DNA from: JAWLGZ01 sp041690635
Lineage (GTDB): Bacteria; Pseudomonadota; Gammaproteobacteria; Thiohalomonadales; Thiohalomonadaceae
DNA: 64,000 nucleotides
NCBI GenBank assembly: GCA_041690635.1
Contig: JAWLGZ010000002.1
Span: 496,001-560,000 of the forward strand
Direction of reading: 5' to 3'
Positions within the stretch are counted from its first letter, which is position 1. Every line of letters starts with the position of its first letter. Below are positions 15,132-24,478 of the stretch, piece by piece. The notes below the pieces were generated by a model that did no database searches, was not told the DNA's origin, and saw only the letters and a program-made list of their open reading frames with translations. Position numbers and translations under genes: made by a program.

Positions 15132-17297
15132 TCAATCGGCCAGTTCGAAGTCGATACGCCGCTCATCCAGGTCCACCCGCGCCACCTTCACCCGTACCTT
15201 GTCGGCCAGTCGGTAGATACGCCGGGTACGCTCGCCCATCAGGCGGTGCTTCGCGGGATCGAAATGGTAGTAGTCGTTGGACAGCGCGGTAACGTGAACC
15301 AGCCCCTCCACATAGATGTCGTTCAGTTCGACGAAGATGCCGAACCCGGTGACACCGGTGATGAGGCCATCGAACACATCCCCGACCTTCTCCATCATGA
15401 ACTCGCACTTGAGCCAGTTCACTGCATCACGGGTGGCATCGTCCGCGCGCCGCTCGCTCATGGAGCAGTGCTCGCCCAGGGCGACCATCTCCTCCGAGTC
15501 GTAGCGGAAACTCTCCGGCGGCTTGCCGGCGATCACGTGGCGGATCGCCCGGTGGACCAGCAGGTCCGGATAACGCCGGATGGGCGAGGTGAAGTGGGTA
15601 TAGGCCTCGTAGGCCAGGCCGAAGTGGCCGTTGTTCTCCGGGGTGTAGACCGCCTGCGAGAGGCTGCGCAGCATCACCGTCTGAATCAGGTGCAGATCCG
15701 GCCGGCCCTGAATGCTCTTCAGCAGCACCTCGTAATCCTTCGGCCGCGGCGCGTCGCCGCCGCCGAGGCTGAGGCCGAGTTCGCCGAGGAAGCTGCGCAG
15801 ATCGGTCAGCTTGTCGGCAGGCGGGCCGTCGTGAACGCGGAACAGGATCGGAATATCGGCTTTGGCGAGCAGGTCCGCCGCCGCCGTGTTGGCCGCCAGC
15901 ATGCACTCCTCGATCACCTTGTGGGCGTCGTTACGCACCACCGGAACGATGCACTCGATCTTTTTGCTTTCGCCAAAGACGATGCGCGTTTCGGTGGTAT
16001 CGAAATCGATGGCGCCCCGCTTCTCGCGCTGGGTACGCAGCGCCTTGTAGAGGGCGTAAAGGTGTTCCAGGTGGGGGAAGACGTGCGCGTACTCCCGGCG
16101 CAGCGCCTCGTCCCCTTCGACCAGCATCGCCGCCACCTTGTTATAGGTAAGCCGCGCCTGGGAGCGCATCACCGCCGGGTAGAACTTGTAGCTGCTGGTC
16201 TTGCCGGCCGCGCTGATCTCCATGTCGCAGACCATGCAGAGCCGATCGACCTCCGGATTGATCGAGCAGAGCCCGTTCGACAGCGCCTCCGGCAGCATCG
16301 GGATCACCCGGCCGGGGAAATAGACCGAGGTGGCCCGTGTCCGCGCCTCCGCGTCGAGCGCGGTGCCGGGCCGCACGTAGTGGGAGACATCGGCGATGGC
16401 CACCACCAGGCGCCACCCCTTACCACGCGGCTCGCAGAACACCGCGTCGTCGAAGTCCTTGGCGTCCTCGCCGTCGATGGTGACCAGGGGCAGGTCGCGC
16501 AGGTCGGTGCGGCCCGTCTTCGCCTCCTCCGGCACCTCACGCGGCAGATCTTCGGTCTCCATCTCCACCAGCGGCGACCACTCCAGGGGCAGCTCGTGGG
16601 AACGGATCGCCACGTCGATCTCCATCCCGGGCGCCATGTGGTCGCCCAGGATCTCCACCACCCGGCCGATGGGCTGGCGATAGGTGGTGGGCTGTTCGAT
16701 GATCTCGGCCACCACAATCTGGCCGTGACGCGCCCCGTAGGCCGCCTCTGACGGAATCAGGATGTCCTTGGTGACCCGCTTGTTGTCACCGATGACGAAA
16801 CCGACCCCTCCCTCGACGTAATAGCGGCCGGCCACCCGATGGGTGTTGCGTTCGAGGATCTCGACGATGGCCCCTTCCCGCCGCCCGCGACGGTCGATCC
16901 CGGACACACGCGCAACCACCCGGTCACCGTGCATCACCGCATTCATCTCGCGGGAGGAGAGGAACAGGTCGTTGCCGCCGGAGTCCGGCACCAGAAAACC
17001 GAAGCCGTCCGGGTGGGCAATGACCCGGCCTCGCACCAGGTCCATCTTGCTGACCAGCCCGTAGCCGCCACGGCGGTTGCGGATCAACTGACCGTCCCGC
17101 TCCATGGCTCGCAGGCGGCGGCGGAGCGCCTCCTGGTCCTGGGCATCCTTGAGACGCAGGGCCTTGGTGATCTGCTGGCGGTTCATCGGCACGCCGCGTT
17201 CCTCCAGCAGGATCATGATGTATTCACGGCTCGGGATCGGGTTCTCGTACTTGGAGGCCTCCCGGGCACCCTTCGGATCTTTTTTCGGTATCGCCAT
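15132..17297 (-). CDS. rnr: Ribonuclease R
   Basis: 721 residues. 3'-5' exoribonuclease that degrades structured RNA and matures rRNA. Domains in order: an N-terminal helix-turn-helix (residues about 20-85), cold-shock domains, the RNB catalytic domain with the acidic cluster LVTIDGEDAKDFDDAVFCEP, and an S1 domain (FDGLITGVTGFGIFVELNDI). It is shorter than E. coli RNase R (about 813) because the Lys-rich tail is missing; it ends right after S1. Start at 17297 with a weak ribosome site. Confidence 0.96.
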   Translation of the reverse strand: MAIPKKDPKGAREASKYENPIPSREYIMILLEERGVPMNRQQITKALRLKDAQDQEALRRRLRAMERDGQLIRNRRGGYGLVSKMDLVRGRVIAHPDGFGFLVPDSGGNDLFLSSREMNAVMHGDRVVARVSGIDRRGRREGAIVEILERNTHRVAGRYYVEGGVGFVIGDNKRVTKDILIPSEAAYGARHGQIVVAEIIEQPTTYRQPIGRVVEILGDHMAPGMEIDVAIRSHELPLEWSPLVEMETEDLPREVPEEAKTGRTDLRDLPLVTIDGEDAKDFDDAVFCEPRGKGWRLVVAIADVSHYVRPGTALDAEARTRATSVYFPGRVIPMLPEALSNGLCSINPEVDRLCMVCDMEISAAGKTSSYKFYPAVMRSQARLTYNKVAAMLVEGDEALRREYAHVFPHLEHLYALYKALRTQREKRGAIDFDTTETRIVFGESKKIECIVPVVRNDAHKVIEECMLAANTAAADLLAKADIPILFRVHDGPPADKLTDLRSFLGELGLSLGGGDAPRPKDYEVLLKSIQGRPDLHLIQTVMLRSLSQAVYTPENNGHFGLAYEAYTHFTSPIRRYPDLLVHRAIRHVIAGKPPESFRYDSEEMVALGEHCSMSERRADDATRDAVNWLKCEFMMEKVGDVFDGLITGVTGFGIFVELNDIYVEGLVHVTALSNDYYHFDPAKHRLMGERTRRIYRLADKVRVKVARVDLDERRIDFELAD

Positions 17298-17381
17298 TAT
17301 CTACTCGCGTTGTCGTGACTTGCGTTGCCCGCCGGTACGGCGGACAACGATCCGCCGCCCGCCCTGTACGCCTATAATGCG

Positions 17382-17410
17382 TTGACAGGCCGGGCGGCTG
17401 TGGGTAAAGT
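17382..17410 (+). promoter_or_regulatory. Sigma-70 promoter of tRNA-Leu
   Basis: TTGACA (17382-17387) and TAAAGT (17405-17410) with a 17-bp spacer, followed by GC-rich DNA. The predicted start lies about 25 bp before the tRNA. A TATAAT at 17373-17378 lies just upstream and might belong to a second start. Confidence 0.75.
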
Positions 17411-17441
17411 GCGCGCCGTCGACTTCGGTCGGCAATCACCT

Positions 17442-17528
17442 GCCGAGGTGGTGAAATTGGTAGACACGCTAGCTTCAGGTGCTAGTGGGGGAAACCCCGT
17501 GGAGGTTCAAGTCCTCTCCTCGGCACCA
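17442..17528 (+). tRNA. tRNA-Leu(CAG)
   Basis: 87 bases including an encoded CCA. Acceptor stem GCCGAGG pairs with CCTCGGC. The anticodon stem CTAGC/GCTAG encloses TTCAGGT, giving anticodon CAG (reads CUG). A long variable arm (TGGGGGAAACCCCG) marks a class II tRNA, and GGTTCAAGTCC is the T loop region. Confidence 0.97.
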
Positions 17529-17530
17529 AA

Positions 17531-17573
17531 TTGAAAAAGGGTTTCCGGCTTCCGGAAACCCTTTTTTCTTTTC
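17531..17573. terminator. Rho-independent terminator after tRNA-Leu
   Basis: AAAGGGTTTCCGG and CCGGAAACCCTTT form a 13-bp stem with a CTT loop, followed by TTTCTTTT on the + strand. The A-run on the other side makes it potentially bidirectional, also serving purA, which ends at 17713 on the minus strand. Confidence 0.9.
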
Positions 17574-17590
17574 CGGTCCATCCATTCTGC

Positions 17591-17689
17591 TGTAGGAGCC
17601 CGCTCCCGCGGGCGAATAAGCCTTGACTGCAACCGGACGCTGAAGAAGCGGCTTCGCCGCTATTCGCCCGGAGGGCCGGGCTCCTACGA
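17591..17689. repeat. REP-like palindrome pair
   Basis: GTAGGAGCCCGCTCCCGCGG at 17592 on is followed 22 bp later by an inverted partner with CGGCTTCGCCG and CGCCCGGAGGGCCGGGCTCC. The two units are oppositely oriented, as in bacterial interspersed mosaic elements, and lie downstream of purA. Confidence 0.8.
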
Positions 17690-17712
17690 CACGTAGCGTC
17701 ACGAAATCCGGT

Positions 17713-19026
17713 TCAGCACGCAAACGGATTGCGCAGAACGATGGTATCGGCGCGATCCGGACCGGTGGAGACGATGTCCACCGGAACACCCACCACCTCT
17801 TCGATGGTCTGGATGTACGCCTTGGCGTTCGCCGGCAACCGGTCGTACTCACGCACGCCGACGGTACTCTCCTTCCAGCCCGGCACGTCGATGTAGCGCG
17901 GCTTGCACTGCTCATAGGCATCGGCGCCAACCGGCGGCGTCTCCACCTCGTGGCCGTCGCAGTCGTAACCAACCGCGATGCGCAGCGTCTCCAACCCGTC
18001 CAGCACGTCCATCTTGGTCAGGCAGATGCCGGTCAGGCTGTTGATCTGTACCGAACGGCGCAGGCTCACCGCGTCCAGCCAGCCGCAGCGGCGCGGACGG
18101 CCGGTGGTGGAGCCGAATTCGTGCCCCTCCTTCGCCATGTGGGCGCCGATGGGGTCCTGCAGCGACTGGCCGTCATAGAGTTCGGTCGGAAACGGACCGG
18201 CGCCGACACGGGTGGTGTAGGCCTTGGTGATGCCCAGGACGTAATCCAGATCGCGCGGACCGACACCGGTACCGGTGCAGGCACCGCCGGAGGTCGGGTT
18301 CGATGAGGTCACATAGGGGTAGGTGCCGTGATCGATGTCGAGCAGGGTGCCCTGCGCGCCCTCGAACATGATGTGCTTCCCCTCGGCCCGGTAGCGATGC
18401 AGCATGCCGGTGACGTCCGCCACCATCGGGCGGATCCGCTCCGCCATCTCCAGCCCCTCATCGAGCACCTGCTGGAAGTCGACGATGTCGGCCTTGAAAT
18501 AGTGCTTGAGGGCGAAGTTGTGATAGTCGAGCACCTCGCCGAGACGGGCCGCGAACCGCTCCCGATGCAGCATGTCCCCCACCTTCAGGCCGCGACGGGA
18601 GATCTTGTCCTCGTAGGCGGGGCCGATGCCGCGCCCGGTGGTCCCGATCGCCTTCTTGCCGCGCGCCACCTCGCGTGCCTGATCGAGGGCGATGTGGTAC
18701 GGCAGGATCAGGGTCGCAGCCTCGCTCACGTAGAGCCGGCCGTCGATATTCACACCGCTGGCCGCCAGCATGTCGAGCTCTTTCAGCAGCGCCTCGGGCG
18801 AAAGAACGACACCGTTGCCGATCAGGCAGTCCACCTTCTCGCGCAGGATGCCCGAGGGGATCAGGTGCAGAACGGTCTTTTTGCCGTCGATGACGAGGGT
18901 GTGACCCGCGTTGTGGCCGCCCTGGAACCGGACCACGGCACCCACCTGCTCGGTCAGCAGGTCCACTACCTTGCCCTTGCCCTCGTCACCCCACTGGGTA
19001 CCGATCACCACTACATTCTTGCCCAT
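17713..19026 (-). CDS. purA: Adenylosuccinate synthetase
   Basis: 437 residues. GTP-dependent condensation of IMP and aspartate, the first committed AMP step. The P-loop GTQWGDEGKGKVVDLL is near residue 10, with the IMP-binding block FQGGHNAGHTLVIDGKK, GTTGRGIGPAYEDK and FEGAQGTLLDIDHGTYPYVT. It is the last gene of the leftward hfl operon, about 110 bp after hisZ. Confidence 0.98.
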   Translation of the reverse strand: MGKNVVVIGTQWGDEGKGKVVDLLTEQVGAVVRFQGGHNAGHTLVIDGKKTVLHLIPSGILREKVDCLIGNGVVLSPEALLKELDMLAASGVNIDGRLYVSEAATLILPYHIALDQAREVARGKKAIGTTGRGIGPAYEDKISRRGLKVGDMLHRERFAARLGEVLDYHNFALKHYFKADIVDFQQVLDEGLEMAERIRPMVADVTGMLHRYRAEGKHIMFEGAQGTLLDIDHGTYPYVTSSNPTSGGACTGTGVGPRDLDYVLGITKAYTTRVGAGPFPTELYDGQSLQDPIGAHMAKEGHEFGSTTGRPRRCGWLDAVSLRRSVQINSLTGICLTKMDVLDGLETLRIAVGYDCDGHEVETPPVGADAYEQCKPRYIDVPGWKESTVGVREYDRLPANAKAYIQTIEEVVGVPVDIVSTGPDRADTIVLRNPFAC

Positions 19027-19137
19027 CTCGCCCTTCTCTCGGTTTTCATCACGCTCGCGGCGCGCCCCGGCGCCCGTTCAAGAAACCGGACACCCGAAAT
19101 CACTCGTTTTGGCTTTGGCTGGATACGGAGGCAGAGT

Positions 19138-20325
19138 TCAACGCCCGACGGGGGCGATCTCCCAGGTCCCGTTTTGCAGGACCAACTGCCGCTGGCAGCC
19201 CATTTCGAGCGGCCCTCCCTGCTGTCCGGCGAGTGCCTGGACCACGCGCTCACCCGATTCACGGAGTCGGCGGACGGTGGCCTCCAGGGCCGGGTCATCC
19301 GAGCCGGGCGCAAAGATAGCATGAACCGGCGGCAGGTTGTCAGCGACAAGCTCCATCACCAGCCGCAGATCGGTGCTGAATCCGGTGGCTGGACGGGCGC
19401 GGCCGAACACCTGCCCGATATCGTCGTAACGACCGCCCTGCGCCACCGCCTGCCCGCGCCCGGGGACAAAGGCAGCGAATACCGCACCGGTGTGGTAGTG
19501 GTAACCGCGCAGTTCGGCCAGGTCGAAATGGAGCGGAACCCCGCCAAGTCGCCGCTGCGCCGCCTCGGCAATTCGGCCCAGGCGTTCCACAGCCGCTTCG
19601 ACCGCCTCCCCCGCCCCGGCCAGCGCCCGGCGCGCCTCGTCGAGCACGGCGGCATCGCCGTTCAGGTCCGTCAGACGACCGAAGTATTTGATCGTGGCAT
19701 CGGAATATCCGCCAGCGTCGAGCAGCTCGGCGATCTCCGGCTTGCTCTTGCGCTGCAGTGCGTCGAAAAGCTCCGACTCCTGCTCCGGAGAGAACTGCGC
19801 CTGTTCGGCCAGGGCCCGGAAGATGCCGACGTGACCCAGGTCGATGTGGATCTGCTCCAGTCCGGTGCGCCGCAACGCCTCCACCATCAGGCAGAGCACC
19901 TCCACGTCGCTCTCGATACCGGCATGGCCATAGATCTCCGCACCCACCTGGTAGGGGGCGCGCGACATGCCGTGTCCCTGCGGCCGGGTACGCAGCACGG
20001 TGCCGAGGTAACAGAGCCGGGTCGGGATATCGCGGCGCAGGTGGTGGGCATCGATGCGCGCCACCTGCGGGGTCATGTCGGCGCGGACCCCCATCATCCG
20101 ACCGGTCATCTGGTCGGTGAGCTTGAAGGTCTGCAGGTCCAGGTCGTTACCGGTACCGGTCAGCAGGGATTCCAGGTACTCGATGAGGGGGGGAATTACC
20201 AGTTCGTAGCCCCAGCTACCGAACAGTTCGAGCAGCCCCCGGCGCAGGAACTCCAGGCGCGCCGCCTCGCGAGGCAGCAGCTCCTCGATGCCCTCGGGCA
20301 GCAGCCAGCGGTCATTTTCAATCAT
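19138..20325 (-). CDS. hisZ: ATP phosphoribosyltransferase regulatory subunit HisZ
   Basis: 395 residues. A class II aminoacyl-tRNA synthetase-like protein that forms the HisG(S)-HisZ complex for histidine feedback control; it does not charge tRNA. Motif 2-like sequence is YLGTVLRTRPQGHGMSRAPYQVGAE. The start MIENDRWLLPEGIEELLP at 20325 overlaps the DUF2065 stop. It implies the short form of HisG elsewhere in the genome. Its place just before purA is frequent in proteobacteria. Confidence 0.95.
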   Translation of the reverse strand: MIENDRWLLPEGIEELLPREAARLEFLRRGLLELFGSWGYELVIPPLIEYLESLLTGTGNDLDLQTFKLTDQMTGRMMGVRADMTPQVARIDAHHLRRDIPTRLCYLGTVLRTRPQGHGMSRAPYQVGAEIYGHAGIESDVEVLCLMVEALRRTGLEQIHIDLGHVGIFRALAEQAQFSPEQESELFDALQRKSKPEIAELLDAGGYSDATIKYFGRLTDLNGDAAVLDEARRALAGAGEAVEAAVERLGRIAEAAQRRLGGVPLHFDLAELRGYHYHTGAVFAAFVPGRGQAVAQGGRYDDIGQVFGRARPATGFSTDLRLVMELVADNLPPVHAIFAPGSDDPALEATVRRLRESGERVVQALAGQQGGPLEMGCQRQLVLQNGTWEIAPVGR

Positions 20326-20513
20326 CAGTGCTTGACCAGATAGAGGATGACGGCACCGAGAGCCATACTCACCAGCCCCGCCGTCCGGATCGAGCGGGAG
20401 TGCATCTGGGCCATCGTGAACAGCGATTTGCGAAACGCCTTGGGCGAGAGTGCCGGAAGGAGCCCTTCCAGCACCAGTACCAGGGCCAGGGCGGCCCAGA
20501 GTTCTTGCCACAT
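20325..20513 (-). CDS. DUF2065 small membrane protein (YjeT-like)
   Basis: 62 residues with two hydrophobic segments (about residues 5-22 and 43-60) around a basic loop (SPKAFRKSLF). It matches the small DUF2065 protein found downstream of hflC in E. coli (yjeT). Function unknown. Its stop overlaps the hisZ start by one base. Confidence 0.93.
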   Translation of the reverse strand: MWQELWAALALVLVLEGLLPALSPKAFRKSLFTMAQMHSRSIRTAGLVSMALGAVILYLVKH

Positions 20514-20561
20514 GCGCTTCCCCCAAAACGACCCGGGCGGCAGTGCCGCCCGGATCCCAGC

Positions 20562-21440
20562 CTATCGGGTGCTTCTAAGGCCGCCCTTGAAGTGCTCGAA
20601 GAACTCGGAGGTCGGATCGAGGACAAGAACATCCCCGTCGCCGCCGAACACATTCCGGTAGGCGTCGAGACTCCGGTAGAAGGAGTAGAACCCGGGCTCC
20701 TGCTGGAACGCCTGGGCATAGACGTCGGACGCACGGGCGTCCCCCTCACCGCGAATACGCTCCGCATCACGGTCGGCCTCGGCGATGATGATGGAGCGCT
20801 GACGATCCGCATCCGCCCGAATCCCTTCAGCCGCCTCCTCACCACGCGAACGCAGGTCCTTGGCGACGCGGGTACGCTCCGCCTCCATGCGCCGGTAGAC
20901 CGAGGCGGAGACCTCCTGCGGCAGATCGATGCGCTTGATACGCACGTCGACCAGACGGATGCCGAACTGGCCCGCCTGCTCCTCCACCTGGGCGGTGATG
21001 TTGTTCATGATCTGTGAGCGTTCACCCGAGACCGCCTCCTGGATGGTGCGCCGGCCGAACTCGCTACGCAGGCCATCCTTGATGATCTGGAACAGCCGCA
21101 GACCCGCCTGCCGTTCATCACCGCCGGTGGTGCGGTAGAACCGTTCCGCATCCTCGATGCGCCATTTGACGAAGGCGTCAACAATGACATTCTTCTTCTC
21201 GAACGTCAGGTAGCGTTCAGGCTCCGCGTCCAGCGTCAGGATGCGCCGGTCGAACTTGCGCACGTTGTTGATGAACGGAATCTTGAAGTAGAGACCGGGC
21301 TCGTAATAGGTCTGCACGATCTCGCCAAGGCGGAACTTCACCGCCACCTGGCGCTCCTCGACCACGAAGATCGACATCATGCCAAGCCACACCAGCAGGC
21401 CCGCAATAACCAGTACCACACTTCCACGCCCGGACATCAA
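20562..21440 (-). CDS. hflC: FtsH regulator HflC
   Basis: 292 residues. An SPFH/prohibitin-domain protein that with HflK forms a periplasmic cage around the FtsH protease. One N-terminal membrane anchor (about residues 7-27) is followed by the SPFH domain (VDAFVKWRIEDAERFYRTTG) and a coiled-coil C-terminal region (RMEAERTRVAKDLRSRGEE, RDAERIRGEGDARASDVYAQ). Start overlaps the hflK stop by 4 bp. Confidence 0.96.
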   Translation of the reverse strand: MMSGRGSVVLVIAGLLVWLGMMSIFVVEERQVAVKFRLGEIVQTYYEPGLYFKIPFINNVRKFDRRILTLDAEPERYLTFEKKNVIVDAFVKWRIEDAERFYRTTGGDERQAGLRLFQIIKDGLRSEFGRRTIQEAVSGERSQIMNNITAQVEEQAGQFGIRLVDVRIKRIDLPQEVSASVYRRMEAERTRVAKDLRSRGEEAAEGIRADADRQRSIIIAEADRDAERIRGEGDARASDVYAQAFQQEPGFYSFYRSLDAYRNVFGGDGDVLVLDPTSEFFEHFKGGLRSTR

Positions 21441-22630
21441 CGCACCTCCCGTCGACGCATGTCTTCGCGCACACGCAACTCGTCGCGCGCGACATTGTCA
21501 CCACCGAACCGCCCGGCCATTCCCCCGGCCGGGGCGACACCAGTCCCCGGTGCAGCCGATGCCGGCTGACCTGACCGTCCCGGCAATTGATCGAGCGGCA
21601 GATACAGCATGTTGTTACCCGACTGGGCGTCAATGACCACCTTCTTGCTCCCGGCAAAGACCGATTCGATGGCATCCAGATAGAGACGCTTGCGGGTCAC
21701 CTCCGGGGCCTTCTGATACTCCGCCAGCACCTGGAGGAAACGGGAAGCCTGACCTTCGGCACGGGCAATCACCGACGCCTTGTAGGCCTCCGACTCCTCG
21801 CGGATACGCTGCGCATGGCCGCGCGCCTTCGGCAGAATGTCATTGGCGTAAGCCTCAGCCTCATTCTTAAGGCGCACTTCATCCTCGCGAGCCCGCACCG
21901 CATCGGCAAAGGCCTCCTGCACCTGTTCCGGCGCCTGCGCGTCCTGCATGTTAAAGCTGGTGATGACGAGGCCGGAACGGTAGTTGTCGAGAATCTCCTG
22001 CAACAGCACCTGCGACTGCTGGGCGATCTCCGCCCGGCCACCGGTGATGATGAAGTCCATCTTGCTCTTGCCGACCACCTCGCGCACGGCACTCTGCGCC
22101 GCCTGGTGCAGCGTCATATCCGGGTCGCGCACATTGAACAGGTAGTCTTTCGCATCCTTGACCCGGTACTGCACTGCGAACTTGAGATCGACGATGTTCT
22201 CGTCCTGGGTCAACATCAACGCCTCATCGCGACGCAGGCCGAGGTCGATGCCGCGAATGCCTTCCACATCCACCTGCTCGATGGTCTGGATGAAACGCGG
22301 ATGCCAGTGGGGACCCGGCATGGTGGTGTCTCTGTATTCACCGAACTGGAGCACCACACCGCGCTTGCCCTCGTCGACGATATAGATACCGGAGAGCGCC
22401 CAGACGATCACCGCCAGCAGCACGCCGAGTGTCACACCGCCGAAACCGACACCGCCGAGGCCGCCTCCCGTGCCGCCGCCGTCCGCGCCTCTGCCACCGC
22501 GGCCGAACAACCCGCCGAACTTCTTCTGCAGGTTGCGCACGACCTCGTCCAGATCCGGTGGACCCTGTTCGTCCTTGCGGTTGCCCCAGGGATCGCGTCC
22601 GTTGGAGCCGCCCGGTTCATTCCACGCCAT
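21437..22630 (-). CDS. hflK: FtsH regulator HflK
   Basis: 397 residues. Cytosolic Gly-rich N-terminus (GLFGRGGRGADGGGTGGGLG), one membrane segment near residues 65-85, an SPFH domain, then a coiled-coil (FADAVRAREDEVRLKNEAEA) and a Gly/Pro tail. Forms the complex with HflC. Preceded by an approximately 95-bp AT-rich gap from hflX that may contain a promoter. Confidence 0.96.
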   Translation of the reverse strand: MAWNEPGGSNGRDPWGNRKDEQGPPDLDEVVRNLQKKFGGLFGRGGRGADGGGTGGGLGGVGFGGVTLGVLLAVIVWALSGIYIVDEGKRGVVLQFGEYRDTTMPGPHWHPRFIQTIEQVDVEGIRGIDLGLRRDEALMLTQDENIVDLKFAVQYRVKDAKDYLFNVRDPDMTLHQAAQSAVREVVGKSKMDFIITGGRAEIAQQSQVLLQEILDNYRSGLVITSFNMQDAQAPEQVQEAFADAVRAREDEVRLKNEAEAYANDILPKARGHAQRIREESEAYKASVIARAEGQASRFLQVLAEYQKAPEVTRKRLYLDAIESVFAGSKKVVIDAQSGNNMLYLPLDQLPGRSGQPASAAPGTGVAPAGGMAGRFGGDNVARDELRVREDMRRREVR

Positions 22631-22726
22631 TAGGTAATCACCTGTTCAAGTGGGAAATTTTCAATACGGGGCAATTTTAGTGTACCGCTCCGTAATGATC
22701 GATACGTTGTAACCGAATGCCTGCAG

Positions 22727-24004
22727 TCATAAAAGGTTGGCTGCGAGTTCGTCCTGCTTACGCAGAACTTCAAGGCTCTGGCGCTTGATATCCACTTCCA
22801 GCAGCCAGTCACCGCCATCAATCACGCTCTCGCCGCGAACCGCACCGAGTTGGTAGAGCCGGGCACGCAGCCGGCCCGCCGTCGGAGGAAGTCGTACGGC
22901 GCGCTGCACCCGTTCCCCGCGGAAATGGGCCTCAATCGCCTCCAGCAAACCCTCCACACCGGCCCCGGTTCGGGCCGACAGGTGGACCCGGTGAGCCAGC
23001 CCCGAACCGTCCCGATCGACACGCGGAGCCGCCCCTTCGATACAATCGACCTTGTTGTAGACCTCAATCTGCGGGACCTGTTCCGCGCCGATCTCCGCCA
23101 GCACGTCGTTGACCTGCGCAACCTTCTCCTCCCGCTCCGGATCGGCGGCATCGATGACGTGCAGAAGAAGGTCCGCCTCGCGGGTCTCCTGCAACGTGGA
23201 TCGGAATGCCGCCACCAGTTCGTGCGGCAGGTGGCGAATGAACCCGACGGTGTCGGCCAGCGCCACCACCTCCCCCTCCGGCAGCCGTACGCGGCGGATG
23301 GTCGGGTCGAGGGTGGCGAAGAGCTGATCCGCGGCGAAGACGGTCGCGGCGGTAACGGCGTTGAACAGCGTCGACTTGCCGGCGTTGGTGTAGCCCACCA
23401 GCGAGATGGTGGGCAGGTCGGCCCGCTGGCGTGCCCGCCGGCCCTGCTCCCGCTGCCGGTTCACCTTCTCCAGGCGGCGGTTGAGGTACTTGATACGTTC
23501 GCCCAGCAGTCGACGGTCGGTTTCGAGCTGCGTCTCACCGGGGCCCCGCAGACCGATACCGCCCTTCTGCCGCTCCAGGTGGGTCCAGCCCCGCACCAGG
23601 CGGGTGGCAAGATGGCGCAACTGCGCCAGCTCAACCTGCAACTTGCCTTCGTGGGAGCGGGCGCGCTGGGCGAAGATGTCGAGAATGAGGCCGGTGCGGT
23701 CGAGTACGCGGCACTTGAGCAGCCGCTCGAGATTGCGCTCCTGGGCCGGCGAGAGCGGGTGGTCGAAGATCACCACCTCCGCCTTGTCCCGCTCGACAGC
23801 CAGACGGATCTCCTCCGCCTTGCCGGTACCCACGAAATACTTGGGCTCTGGGGCACGCCGCGCACCGGTGATCTCCGCCACAGGCTCCACGCCGGCGGAG
23901 ATCACCAGTTCACGGAACTCCTCCAGCTCGGCAGCTTCATCTTCCTGCTGGAGGTCAAGGTGGACCAGAACGGCGCGCTCGCCGCTATCGGGGCGTTCAA
24001 ACAA
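22727..24004 (-). CDS. hflX: GTPase HflX (ribosome rescue/splitting factor)
   Basis: 425 residues. An N-terminal HflX domain (EPKYFVGTGKAEEIRLAVE, VIFDHPLSPAQERNLERLL), a helical linker with GPGETQLETDRRLL, and a G domain with G1 GYTNAGKSTLFN, G3 LADTVGFIR and G4 NKVD, then a C-terminal domain. Binds 50S and splits stalled ribosomes under heat stress in E. coli. Follows hfq by 62 bp. Confidence 0.97.
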   Translation of the reverse strand: MFERPDSGERAVLVHLDLQQEDEAAELEEFRELVISAGVEPVAEITGARRAPEPKYFVGTGKAEEIRLAVERDKAEVVIFDHPLSPAQERNLERLLKCRVLDRTGLILDIFAQRARSHEGKLQVELAQLRHLATRLVRGWTHLERQKGGIGLRGPGETQLETDRRLLGERIKYLNRRLEKVNRQREQGRRARQRADLPTISLVGYTNAGKSTLFNAVTAATVFAADQLFATLDPTIRRVRLPEGEVVALADTVGFIRHLPHELVAAFRSTLQETREADLLLHVIDAADPEREEKVAQVNDVLAEIGAEQVPQIEVYNKVDCIEGAAPRVDRDGSGLAHRVHLSARTGAGVEGLLEAIEAHFRGERVQRAVRLPPTAGRLRARLYQLGAVRGESVIDGGDWLLEVDIKRQSLEVLRKQDELAANLL

Positions 24005-24066
24005 GCCGGTCCCCCGCGCGTTGCGCGCCGGTCCGCGACAAAACCACGCCTTCGCGGACCTTCAGG

Positions 24067-24330
24067 TCAGATACGATTGCCAGGTGCTGCTGGTGCCGCA
24101 GGGGCTTCATCTGCAAAACTGAGTCTCACATTCCGTGCCGGAACGACCGTGGAGATGGCATGCTTATAGACCATCTGACTGACGGAATTCTTCAACAGCA
24201 CAACGAATTGGTCGAAGGACTCGATCTGCCCCTGTAACTTGATTCCATTCACGAGGTAGATCGAAACGGGGATCCGCTCCTTCCGAAGGGCATTCAAGAA
24301 AGGATCTTGCAGCGCTTGCCCTTTGCTCAT
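24067..24330 (-). CDS. hfq: RNA chaperone Hfq
   Basis: 87 residues. Sm1 and Sm2 motifs are intact: QDPFLNALRKERIPVSIYLV, NGIKLQGQIESFDQFVVLL and the signature YKHAISTVVPAR. The short C-terminal tail (SFADEAPAAPAAPGNRI) is much shorter than in enterobacteria. AGGAGA precedes the ATG. The 148-bp gap to miaA is AT-rich (CACAAATGTGTGCGCATTAT region) and probably contains the hfq promoter. Confidence 0.98.
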   Translation of the reverse strand: MSKGQALQDPFLNALRKERIPVSIYLVNGIKLQGQIESFDQFVVLLKNSVSQMVYKHAISTVVPARNVRLSFADEAPAAPAAPGNRI

Positions 24331-24478
24331 TTCAGCTCTCCTTTATTGTTATCGCTCTGCCGCACAAATGTGTGCGCATTATCAATAAAAATAGTGAGTA
24401 ACGATCCCGATTGTCGGGCAACCGTACCGGGGAGCGCCGCGGCAAAAACCTGCAGCACGCCCCAAATCCGCTGCCCGG